Assembly: GCF_029784135.1 (NCBI RefSeq)
Contig: NC_073746.1
Location: forward strand, 149,495,056-149,559,055
Origin: Toxorhynchites rutilus septentrionalis
Taxonomy: Eukaryota > Arthropoda > Insecta > Diptera > Culicidae
Reading direction: 5' to 3'
DNA: 64,000 nucleotides
Part shown: positions 35,061-45,597 of the stretch, one piece after another
How positions within the stretch are numbered: position 1 is the first letter of the stretch
Layout: each line of letters begins with the position of its first letter
Made by a program: the position numbers and the translations under genes
The notes under the pieces: model-generated
Told to the model about the DNA's origin: nothing
Databases searched by the model: none
The model's input: only the letters and a program-made list of their open reading frames with translations

Positions 35061-36560
35061 GTGTCGGGGCTCGAGTGCGAAAAAGAAGGGATGGCAAGTG
35101 CTTCCGAAGAGAGAAAAATATGGAACAAATATAATGGAGTTAGTGCTGGGGATATCGAATCAATTAAATCAATTTTAAATCCTCAATTGAATCTTAACTA
35201 TCCCAAAAAATTGCAGTGTAAAATAAATAGTTCTAAAAAGTGAAAAGCATGTATGTATGTTTTAATCTAAAAGTAATGCATCAAGTACAACTGGAGAAAT
35301 GTTTTGTCTTTGAAACGCATTCCTGCAGCACAATTTGGAGAATGCAACAATATAATGGTGTCTTCACATCAAGATATTCCGTGGATAGTACAGTTCCCAA
35401 TATGTTATAAGTATTCTTTTACAAACCTTCAAAAATAAAAAATGGGAGATGAACTTAAGTTCATGTTGTAGAACAGTCGAGAACAGCACGCCACACACAC
35501 TCTTCATTTTTTATTCAAACTTTCTTCCAAACAGTTATTTTTTCATTTATTTCTATATTAGAGAAATTTTAAGTCGTTGGCTGATTCATATCTTTATTAT
35601 TTGGAACAAGAGAAGAATCATTAACGATCAATATAGATTTGTTATAACTAATTTCTGTTCAGTTCCATAGGGTTATCCTTCAGTGTTTCTGGGATATCTG
35701 CTCCTCCTATGTATGATGAAAGAGACTTGCATCTATGAAATGATAATCAATTATTTTAACGAAGATTTGACATCTCGAAGAACGCTACGCATGATATCTG
35801 ATATTCGGTGTTTTCCCGGATGTTTTCCTGTGTGGTAACACATAGGAAATGCTCGACGGACAATGGGACGCAACCACGTGACCAGATTGCCTGCTATCCC
35901 AGAATATGTTAAATTGTCCGCTTTATCGTTTCTCTGGATGCCATAACCATGTGAAACCGGGTTTGTGCAAGACGCCTTCCTGTGTGACCATCGGTGGCGT
36001 TAGCGTAGCGGAGAAAATGGCATATTTGTGACAGTTCGAGGTTTCAAAATCATGTTTGTTGACATTTGTAATAAGGATCGTCTCTTCATTCCCGTATGTC
36101 ATCCCTATGTAACCAACTGATTGTTTACATACCATGAGGGCGATGACATTTTTGAAAGAAAAGATCCCAGCTCAGCAAAAACGATGTTATCAAGAGTCAA
36201 AGACTGCAAGTAGGATACTTGTTGCATGTAGAACGCAGTTGCTTCATTTTTTTTCAGTTGCTGAACATAGAACTTCGATACCGCAAAGAAACTTTGATTC
36301 CGTGATAACCTATAGGCTCATAATCGGATATCTCTATTTTATTGTGATGAGGAGCATAACTCTGAAAATTCTATTCGCCTTCTTACACGGAATTAGTTAA
36401 ATGTGGCCGGAATTGCATATGTGAGTGTACACACTTTGAAGAACTGCAGAACGGTCGAATCCGATAGAAACACGTATTCAGAAAAATTGGATGGATGGTA
36501 TTCCAGACTGATATTAGACACCTGCTCGCCTTGAATATATAATAAACAAGGAATATGTTG
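35061..36560. other. unassigned DNA
   Basis: No gene recognised. Weak minus-strand similarity to an RNase H-like G-I-Q-R-N-D-K-A-D-N-L motif appears at about 35950-35900 but without supporting context. Confidence 0.3.
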
Positions 36561-36720
36561 CATTGGATCATCAATTCTTCATCTGATCAATGTCTCTGAT
36601 GATGGTTTCCTTTTTTACTTTTCTATTGGACGGAACTGAGGACAGTTTGGTGCATTCATTTTTGGGATGAACTGGGAAAAGTATCAAGATTTGGCAAGTA
36701 ATCTATTCCTGTGACAAGAA
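36560..36720 (-). mobile_element. Tc1/IS630-like transposase relic
   Basis: The minus strand at 36660-36619 reads M-N-A-P-N-C-P-Q-F-R-P-I-E-K, close to the N-P-P-N-C-P-Q-F-R-P-I-E-K signature after the second catalytic aspartate region of insect Tc1-like transposases. Sequence on either side is decayed, with stops and frameshifts, and I found no terminal repeats. Confidence 0.45.
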
Positions 36721-38000
36721 AACAGCGTTTTTCTGACGGATTAGATCAATTCGGAAAGAGAAGTGAAACGAATTTTAGCCTTCTTGAAATCTCATGATGG
36801 TCCAGTTACGTTTTGATCTACCATCTAGCCATCTACCATTCAGCAAGGACGTGGTATAACGATACTACGATAATGAACGTTCGTTAAAGCTCGGTCGGAC
36901 CTTACTGAAGGATCGTATCCTATGTTTCAAACTAACCGGATAACACAGGTTTGCGTGCGAGAGACGGGTTTGTCCGCTTCCGACGGACTTTCCCTCGACT
37001 TTTGGCCTGAAATGTGCCAAGAATCAGTCTTCACGTACTTTTCGTCGATCTTACGTGAACATACTTGGTCCTTCGTTGAGCGCTTGTTTCATTACTAGGT
37101 TCTGCTTCAGTGTCCGATTTGGTCAGATTTGAAAAAAAGGATAAGCTCAACGCAGATGGATTCTTCGAATATTGTATCGGAGACTGATTGAAATTGATTA
37201 TTTGCGACATCACCATCCGAGAACTCTGAGTTTAGCCTGATGGTTCCCAATACATCCCAGTGCAGCGGCTGATCGTATGTTCTACTACGTAACATAGATC
37301 ATTCTATTTGAATATAACTTATTCGTTTGGGGATACGTTTGGTGAAGCTACACCGCGTGCATTTATAACAACTTTTTAAAATCTGAATGTATTGTAACAA
37401 AACCTTCATCATCGAAAGAGGAGAACATTCCAAAAGATCTGCTAACAAAACATTCCAAAATCGACCAGTAGGAGCGCTTTAGTGGAATGAACAGTGTATA
37501 CTGATGTCAACTAGCAAGCTTTATCAGGCGAAGATTGTAACGCGAAATTTTGAATATGACAACCGGGTCCAGAGCACCCTTCGCCGCATTCGCACGAATC
37601 TTCCAGGTAGTATTTAAGCTACAAGTAAGCTGTGTGAGCTGATTTGGTTTGAGATAAGTCTCGAAGTTTTCGAAGGATTTTTGTCAGTTTAAATTGTTCT
37701 GTTTCATGAAAGCACACATTGTATGTGAATATTTTAGAGTTGGATAGATGATTAGCCATACTGGAAGAAAAACAGAAGCTCATCATCATGGTGATTTGAA
37801 CTTCTTTGATTTTACAATCTCGGCTTTGAACGTTTGCTATATTGCTATGTAGTAGTCATGATAATTCGCTCATCCTCTCCTAGGAATGCAGATTCTCTGA
37901 GTTTGTGTTGTTCGATTGGCGCCAACTCCTACCTGGTCAAAGCTCATCACTCCGGATGGCTATTCTAGTACGCGCGATGTCGACTGAACTGATTTATTTC
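36721..38000. other. unassigned DNA
   Basis: Minus-strand frames at 37031-37295 could be more of the decayed Tc1-like element, but no motif confirms this. Otherwise nothing is recognised. Confidence 0.3.
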
Positions 38001-38003
38001 TCA

Positions 38004-39436
38004 CTAGCTGACCCGGCGAACTTCATCCCGCCCAAAATGTATTTTTCGTTATCACATCCACGTTTTCTTACTAAGCGCTGTTCATGGGTCCAAGCGCAGA
38101 ATTATTCATTGATTGATCTTCTAATCTACTCTTAAAATTACCTTTTACTAGAAAATTCCTAGTACTTCTATCAAAACTCGTCATTATAATATCAGATTAT
38201 TTTCAGACACAATTCTCGTGCAAGATTTTTCATCCACTTGCAAATAACATGTTTCTCCGTTACATGGAATAAATGTTTGTTACAGAAAATATGATAGAAT
38301 GAAGACAGCCCTAAATCGGACAATTCCTTTCTCGAGTTTCACTCTTACCAACACATCTGGCGGTCTATTTTTATTTATATAGATAGAAGACGATATAGGA
38401 GTGCGTTTTATCACATTAAAATCCATTTCCATTTTCGAACGAAGATCAATTTGGTTAGCGCAAACATTAAATGGACTAACAACGCTTGTCAATATGTAGC
38501 TGTAGAACACATGCAAACTAAGTTTTTCGAATTTTCCCATTTTCCTTCAGAGTTTTCCGAGAACATTCAATTACCTTGTTTGGTTGAAATATGCGTATTA
38601 CATTTTGGGACCCCCTCTCTATTCCAGAGGAGGGGGGTGTCATACCATAATAGAAAAGTTTCTCGTACATAAAAACCCTTACATCTCAAATTTGGCCCCT
38701 TAGGGAGGAGGGATGAGTGTCAAACCACCATAGAAACGTTTCGTTCCCCCCTAAAACATCCACATGCCAAATTTGGCTCCATTTTCTTGATTAGTTTTCG
38801 AGTTATGCATAAATTTGTGTTTCATTTTTATGACAGCAGAAAACACCCTCCTCCCCCTTAGAGAGGGGGGAGAAGTGTTTAACCAGCGTAGAAACATTTA
38901 TTGCATCCTAAAGCCTCTACACGCCAAATTTGGTTTTGATTGTTTGATTGATTCTCGACTTATGCAGAAATTTGTGTTTCATTTGTATGGCAGCCCAAGA
39001 CAACCCCCCACCTCCTTAGAAAGGGGGGAGGAGAGTCTAACCACCATAGAAACATTTATTGAATTGTAAAGCCTTTACATGAAGAATTTGGTTTCGTTTG
39101 CTTGATTAATTCTCGAGTAATGTAGAAATTAGTGTTTCATTTGTATGGCAGCCCCTCCCCTTAAAGAAGTGGGGAGGGGTGTCTAACCACCATAGAAACA
39201 TTTATTGTATCCTAAAACCTCTACATGCCGAATTTGGTTTCGTTTGCTTGATTAATTCTCGAGTAATGCAGAAATTTGTATTTCATTTGTATGGCAGCCC
39301 CCCCTTAAAGAGGGGGGAGGGGTCTCGAACTATGATGAGAACCTTTCCCGACCCCAAAAACCCCTACAAACCAATTTTCATGTCGATTGGTTCAGTAGTT
39401 TCCGAGTCCATGAGAATCAGACAGACAGCCTAATCT
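38004..39436 (-). mobile_element. Helitron-like element with internal tandem array
   Basis: On the minus strand it ends in GGGCGGGATGAAGTTCGCCGGGTCAGCTAG (CTAG at 38007-38004) and begins near 39436 with CTGTCTGTCTGATTCTCATGG and ACTACTGAACCAATCGACATG. The right third matches 17572-17766/18240 and the complement of 14190-14636. No coding sequence is seen. The (TA)n tract lies 80 bp beyond its 5' side. The class is inferred from its ends. Confidence 0.6.
38600..39335 (-). repeat. tandem array of about 150-bp units inside the Helitron-like element
   Basis: Four to five units each contain ACCATAGAAACATTTATTG, a GCCAAATTTGGTTT motif, TCGAG(T)TATGCAGAAATTTGTG, TTTCATTTGTATGGCAGCCC and a purine/C-rich GGGGGGAGG stretch. 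The ACC..AGAAAC motif recurs at about 38727, 38885, 39041 and 39187. The same units, fewer in number, are seen in the copy at 11587-14170. Confidence 0.8.
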
Positions 39437-39512
39437 CCTTTACTACGACCATGGTCATCGATACACGTTCAAGATGTAACCGGTTCAGTTGGTCAACATA
39501 CCGTATATTTAG

Positions 39513-39664
<152 letters not shown>

Positions 39665-39669
39665 CATCG

Positions 39670-42600
39670 TTTTTTTATGATGTTTGTAATTTTAAGTAAA
39701 TGTAGTTTAAATTTTGCTATATCATGTATCCTAATGGATGATCTCAATCCAACTAACAACACCTCTTCGAATGTGTGTTTACCGGGTGTTGTGTTAAAAT
39801 CGGCTCTTCCAAATAATAAATTATCGGTTTGTTGTTTGAATATTCAAAGCATCTGTGCTAGGAGAATGAGCAAATTTGAAGAGCTTAACCAGATTATCAG
39901 TACATCGGGCGTTGATATCATATGTATTGTAGAATCATGGCTTAATGAAAAAGTGAATGATAATGTTGTGCACATCGATGGATACAATACTGTAAGACAT
40001 GATAGAGTATGTAGGCTGGGTGGAGGAATCTTGATTTACATCGAAAGTTCTATAAAGCACAAGATGGTTAGCACATCGTATAACGTGGGTATGAATAACA
40101 CTGAATTTATCTTCATTGAAATTTCAATGAATAACAAAAAAAAATATTGCTGGGAACGGTTTACAATCCTCCGTGTTTGTCATGTAGTGAACTACTTTAT
40201 GACAAAATAAGTGAGATTGGTGTTGCTTACACTGACATAATCATACTCGGTGACTTCAATACAAATCTGTTGGATCACACAAATAAAGTATGTGCATTCA
40301 ATAATGTTCTGAACAGTCTCGGTCTAATCAGTGTTGGTATTGAACCAACTTATTTTTATGCTCATGGTTCTTCGCAATTAGGTTTGGTATTGACCAATAG
40401 ACCGTCCAAACTGATTCGCTTTAACCAAGTAGGTGTTCCGGGTATGTCCAATCACGACTTGGTATTTGCATCATTCGATTATAATACTGCGGCTCCAAAC
40501 AATATTAGTTCTTATAGAGATTACAAACATGTGAACCCGCAATATGTTCTTGAACAATTTAACAATATCTCTTGGGATATCTTTTTTAATTCTGATGATC
40601 CTGATGTTCTTTTAGAATCATTCAATAAAAATATTATTTTCTTGTACGATACATGCGTACCAATTAAAGCCTGGCGCTCTAAAAAGCCGTACAATCCGTG
40701 GTTTAATGCTGATATTCAACGAACAATAATTGATCGTGATCTAATGTATCGCACATGGAAACAGTCAAGGGACGATCAAGACTTAGCAAACTTCAGAAGA
40801 ATGCGAAACAGAGTAAGCTTAATGGTAAAAAACGCTAGGAAGAATTATTTTAACCATATTTTTACTTCGAACATGAGTAGCGGAGAGTTTTGGACGAAGA
40901 TCAGAGCGTGGGATTAATTAAATCAACAAAGATCTATGTGGATGATTTTTCGGCCAATGACATAAATGAGAATTTTTCATGTTCCGTTCCTACCACTAAT
41001 TTTAATTTTAATGCAGATGACAGTGTTCGATCTAATTTTCTGTTTAGTTCAATTCACGAGTATGATGTAGTAAACGCAATTTACGAAATTCATTCAAATG
41101 CCATAGGATTGGATGGGATTCCCATTAAATTTATAAAACTAATTCTGCCAATATTGCTACAACCAATAACACATCTATTCGACTCCATAGTGCGATGGTG
41201 TAAATTTCCAAATTGATGGAAATATACAAAAATCATTCCAATAAAAATGAATCAAATGCAAACTCACTTTCAAATCTACGTCCCATCTCAATCCTTTGTG
41301 CTTTTTCAAAAGCCTTTGAAAGAATTATCAAAATGCAAATTTGCTCATATATCAATAATGAAAACCTACTTTCACCATATCAATCAGGTTATCGTGCTGG
41401 CTATAGTACCAAAACAGCCATGCTAAAAGTAATTGATGATATTGCTGTTGTGTGAGACAAAAGTAATTCGGTAGTTCTGATTTTGTTAGACTATTCAAAA
41501 GCATTTGAAACAATATCGCATGCTTGTTTATGTAGAAAATTAAGTCATAATTTTGCCTTTCGTATTGAAGCAGTCTCTTTGATAAATTCGTATTTGAAAG
41601 GTCGCCAACAAGCAGTATTTCATGAAAGAAAGCTTTCTTGTTTCTTGCCTATTACGTCCGATGTACCACAAGGGTCAGTACTGGGGCCTATTCTTTTTTC
41701 GCTTTATGTGAATGATTTACCTTCAATATTGAAATACTACTTTATACACATGTTTGGTGATGATGTGCAACTATATTTCGACTGCACCAAATTTAGTATC
41801 GAACAAATAAATGTTATACTCAACGAGGAACTACAGAATATAGCAAACTAGTCTAAACCAAATGTAATGCAGATCAATGCGTCCAAAACCAATGCTCTGT
41901 TCATATCACGCTGCAGATCACCTGCTTTGCCAGAATTGTTTTTGGAACAAGAGAGAATACGCTTTGTCGACCATGCAACTAGTTTAGGAGTCAATATTGA
42001 TTCCAGTTTCAACTGGGATAGGCATGTTTTAAAGCAATGTGGTAAAATCTATGGAGCACTTCGATCCATTTACCCATGGGCTTATTATTTAAATACAGAT
42101 GCAAAACTCAAGCTATTCAAGTCTCTGATACTTCCTAATTTTATGTCTGTAGATTATCTGTTGACTAATGTATCAGCAGCTGCAATTTATAAAATCAGAA
42201 TTGCTTTAAACTCTTGTGTGCGTTTTGTATACCAACTCAACAGATTTTCTCGTGTCACTCATCTGCAGAAGAACTTGTTGGGATACTGGTTTTACAATTT
42301 CCCAAAAGCTGGGACAGCCATATTCATTTATCAGCTCATTACTAATTACTCGCAAACCTGAATATTTATACAACAAGCTGTGTCCATTTCAAAGCGCTCG
42401 ATTACGTAAATTCATCATATCTCGATACGAAACTGCACAATATGGTAGATTTTTCGTAAGAGGAGTTGTTCACTGGAATGAACTTCCCCAGGATGTATCC
42501 AATATATCTAATAAGGCAGCATTCATTAAAAGGTGGCGCGAAATTTTCTAGTTTGTAATTTTTTGTATTGGTTTGTTATTTTTGTACTAGTTTAGTTTTT

Positions 42601-42722
42601 TTTTGACTTAATAATTCGTGGCGCACTTCATGTATACTTATTTTTTCGTTTGTAACCAAAAAAAGACAGCAAGTCTTATGTTACTGAAGTATAAATAAAA
42701 TAAATAAATAAATAAATAAATA
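39670..42722 (+). mobile_element. non-LTR retrotransposon, Jockey/CR1-like, near full ORF2
   Basis: The endonuclease, reverse transcriptase and C-terminal region are in order, ending in a tail of AAATAAATAAATAAATAAAT (about 42701-42722), typical of LINEs with short tandem 3' tails. The 5' side is bounded by the (TA)n tract, so ORF1 is absent or was truncated. No target duplication identified. Confidence 0.88.
39735..42551 (+). pseudogene. ORF2: APE endonuclease plus reverse transcriptase, frameshifted
   Basis: 39735-40140 holds the endonuclease N-terminus ([16 protein letters not shown]). 40147-40917 continues in another frame (I-L-G-D-F-N-T-N-L-L; M-S-N-H-D-L-V, where families usually have S-D-H). 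The RT starts at about 40950 (G-L-D-G-I-P-I-K-F-I) and 41213-41455 (N-L-R-P-I-S-I-L; S-G-Y-R-A-G-Y-S-T). 41483-41851 has L-D-Y-S-K-A-F-E-T, V-P-Q-G-S-V-L-G-P and the catalytic box M-F-G-D-D-V-Q-L-Y. 41867-42551 is the C-terminal region. At least five frameshifts or stops (near 40145, 40900, 41216, 41454, 41850, 42360) make it inactive, but domain order is intact. Confidence 0.88.
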
Positions 42723-43088
42723 TTTTCATAACAACGACTGACTTTATGCACAGCCACCACTTACAAATTATGTTAGACCAAGCAATTCTGTTTTATATGA
42801 TAAATTTTTGATAAATATGGATTTCATTCATGGAGAATAACCTCAAACCGCTCGTATTTATATACTCCACTTTTTTTAAAATACGAAGCCTCCAAAAATG
42901 AGATCGAACTCCACTGTGGCAGAGCCTTAATTTAATACGTCGATTAAAGGATATGAACAAAAAACTTCAAAGTTATCATTCCATGTTCTAAAAGAACATT
43001 ACTTGCTGAACGGAGTATTTTGTGCGTTGTTCCCCTTAATACTCTTGAAATTCTTATCAAAAATCTATATCATGTGACCTTATATCGT
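42723..43088. other. unassigned DNA
   Basis: Nothing recognised on either strand. Confidence 0.4.
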
Positions 43089-43089
43089 G

Positions 43090-43572
43090 GACAGACATAC
43101 AACTGCACTAGCGTTGTACAGGTTCCATCGTAACATGGCACACATATTTTGGTTGTACATTGTACCGCTTGTCAAGCTGACAATCAGAAATTTGAATCTA
43201 TTGCATTTATGCAAAAAGGTTTTTTTTCTAGCGTCTAAACTATCAAACACAACGAACATATTTCCACATCTAAGTTATTAACTCAAAAGAAAGTCAATAA
43301 GAAGAATCTATTGATGCAGATGGGAACTTTTGAAATATTTACCAAGTGTTTTGATTCGATATTGTCAAAATTTGTTCATGCTACCCACCACTACCCATCT
43401 ATAAACACCGCGCACAGTTGGAATTGACAAGCTGACAAGCCATGTTCAACAGTGAAACAGGTCGGTACAGATATTGCGATTGTACCGAGTTGCTTGCATG
43501 GTTCTAGCGCTGTACATGCTGACAGACATACAATGTTCGGAGTACAACGCTAGTACAGTTATATGTCTGTAA
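43090..43572. mobile_element. MITE, 483 bp, 28-bp terminal inverted repeats
   Basis: The left end is ACAGACATACAACTGCACTAG followed by CGTTGTAC. The right end is GTACAACGCTAGTACAGT followed by TATATGTCTGT, the same with three or four substitutions. Internal segments (GTACATGCTGACAGACATACAA, 43513-43534) repeat the terminal motif. No ORF of note. Confidence 0.8.
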
Positions 43573-44399
43573 TAAGTATTAGACACATATATCGTACATT
43601 ATGTTGCGGTAACAAGTTGAAAACAGAACCCAATATTTGCACGTTGTACGATAATCATATTTGCACCAATGAAAACAAACGCACTGCCAGTAACGAAACG
43701 TTTTCTTAACGTCTTCACTTATGAAATTTCGACAGAACGTCAGAGACACACGTAGATCTCTGAGTTTAAAAAAACTACTATAAAGTGCTGTTTTCTTTGG
43801 GACTTATACAAACATAGAAGCCAATACAATCCACTCAGTTTCATTTATTGCTAAAGATGAAATAATTTAATTGAGGTACCATAAAGTTTGTTCTGGTTCT
43901 ATTTGATTTTTTTTTCCACAATCAAACTTTCTCAGCATAGCAAAATCAATCAAAATCAGATTCAACTCAGAACCCGAAGCAAATTTGCAAAAGAAGATTG
44001 AAATGAGTAATTGGCAAAGGATCGTCTTGTCCCAATAAAATAGTCTTGACCTAGAAATCCACATTCCGATAAACACAACGCATTACACATTCCGTAGAAA
44101 ACAACCAAGCCCTTAACAACTATAATAATGGATGAATCGAGCAAATTTCCATTTTTTCTATATTCATCACTCATGTTCCCACTCAACCCACACGCTGGGC
44201 TATTAGCAGATTGTTGTCGTAATATCATATCATCCGATAGTATTCCATTTAATAAACTAGAAAAAAAACTGAGCGATAACCACTCAGATCATTTCCTAAT
44301 ATTGCTTAATTTGAATGACGAAATAGAGTTCACTGCCGCCAATGCCACCGAATCTGGTAGAAGTAAATAGAATCTAGTTACAATGGCGCCGACAGAATG
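43573..44399. other. unassigned DNA upstream of the nervana exon
   Basis: No repeat recognised. Open frames at 43867-44228 (minus) and 44128-44370 (plus) have no known domain. Promoter elements for the downstream gene could lie here. Confidence 0.35.
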
Positions 44400-44559
44400 G
44401 CGGCAATTGATGAAAAAATCCTCGGCGACGCATAACTTTCAATGAAGCGTGCCGTCTTTGTTTAGAAAATCTCAAACCCATCCCCAGACACAAGCTCGCA
44501 GATAGAAGCAGCATCCATGCTCTGCATTTTTTTTTTCGCACTCACCCCAAACCGACACC

Positions 44560-44628
44560 ATGCCGCTGAAAGGGAATAGATTTATTTATCTTTCGTTCGT
44601 CCTGCTGTCGTTGAACAATTCCAGGTAG
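44560..44628 (+). promoter_or_regulatory. upstream open reading frame in the nervana leader
   Basis: ATG at 44560 (context CACCATGCC) opens 22 codons and stops at TAG 44626-44628, 59 bp before the main ATG. If this part of the leader is in the mRNA it could lower translation of the main frame. An intron may also end at GCGTTCCAG|CGTTCC (about 44646), in which case this uORF would be excluded. Confidence 0.45.
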
Positions 44629-44687
44629 TAGTGTGTGCGTTCCAGCGTTCCGTTTGAAGAAAACATCAGATCAACGCACCCGCCAAA

Positions 44688-44832
44688 ATGCCGAAACAAG
44701 TGGAAGAACCTTTTGACCAGTTCCAGCAGTACTACCGCTCTCCGAACACGCGGACGGCAATGGAAACGTTTAAGCTTTTTTTATGGAATCCATCCGATGG
44801 TGAAATTTTTGGCCGGACGCCTTCCAGCTGGT
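44688..44832 (+). CDS. nrv2: Na+/K+-ATPase beta subunit (nervana), first coding exon
   Basis: ATG 44688 has a strong start context (GCCAAAATGCC). The exon encodes 48 complete codons: M-P-K-Q-V-E-E-P-F-D-Q-F at the start and L-F-L-W-N-P-S-D-G-E-I-F-G-R-T-P-S-S-W at the end, then a donor TGGT|GTAAGT (phase 1). The F-x-x-W/Y-N ... F-G-R-T-x-x-S-W pattern is the cytoplasmic N-terminus of insect Na+/K+-ATPase beta subunits. These are single-pass type II membrane proteins needed for alpha-subunit assembly and, in Drosophila, septate junctions. The transmembrane helix should begin in the next exon, which I do not find before 64000; the first intron would be over 19 kb. The choice of nrv2 over another nervana paralogue rests on the V-E-E-x-F-D-Q N-terminus. 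Confidence 0.82.
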
Positions 44833-45538
44833 GTAAGTATTGCAACCTTGTTTCCATACGTACATATATCATGAAATAAATTTTAGTAGGATCCGTACGT
44901 TGGTACAGTTTGCAAATTTGACAATATTACAATATTAAAATTATATAATAATTTATATAAATATTGCTTTTTTGTATGTAATCGAAGTCACGTAGGTGAT
45001 TAAAGTTATAAATTTATAACGTAATTCATAATATTAAGTATCTATATGTAACATTCTGAAAACTAATTCACATTTACTATAATTTAGATGAGGAATTATG
45101 CTAACTCATAAACTCATAAAATATTTATGAAACCAAGACTAACAAATGCATTTAGCTTAATTATTCAGCTTTCGTTTTCATCTTCGTGCGTTCTATTTGG
45201 AACCTACACTACAGATTTCTTATATCTCCGATTGAATAAATTACGCTTTTGTCTATAATTATCAATATTTCAGGAAATGATTACTTGAATACGAAAAACG
45301 CCATCATCGCCATACCATCGTTTGGTAGAATTTGAATAGTGACAGCTTGGCAGGTCGGCTAGTTTCGGATTATTGTTTCATTTTTTTATCTCATTTGTTT
45401 ATTTTGGGCTCAGAGGCATTTTAGCTGTAACAGATCCGAATTTTAATCGTGTACATGTCACATGTTTATCACATGTATTATCAGCACATTACACAGTTGC
45501 TATTTTTCGGCGTAAGAGTATTCCCTTTTATACAAATT
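44833..45538. other. start of the presumed first nervana intron, unassigned
   Basis: AT-rich sequence with no recognised gene or repeat family. Confidence 0.4.
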
Positions 45539-45597
45539 GAGTAGATTTACGAAGTTATCCATTGATAACTGATTGATAACTTCGTAAATCTACTCCA
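45539..45597. repeat. 21-bp inverted repeat at a LINE 5' junction
   Basis: GAGTAGATTTACGAAGTTATC is followed after about 16 bases by its perfect complement GATAACTTCGTAAATCTACTC. The retrotransposon coding sequence starts directly afterwards. Confidence 0.85.

Noticed and set aside
35900..36140. RNase H-like motif on the minus strand
   Set aside because: Only one short match (G-I-Q-R-N-D-K-A-D), with no neighbouring RNase H motifs in frame.
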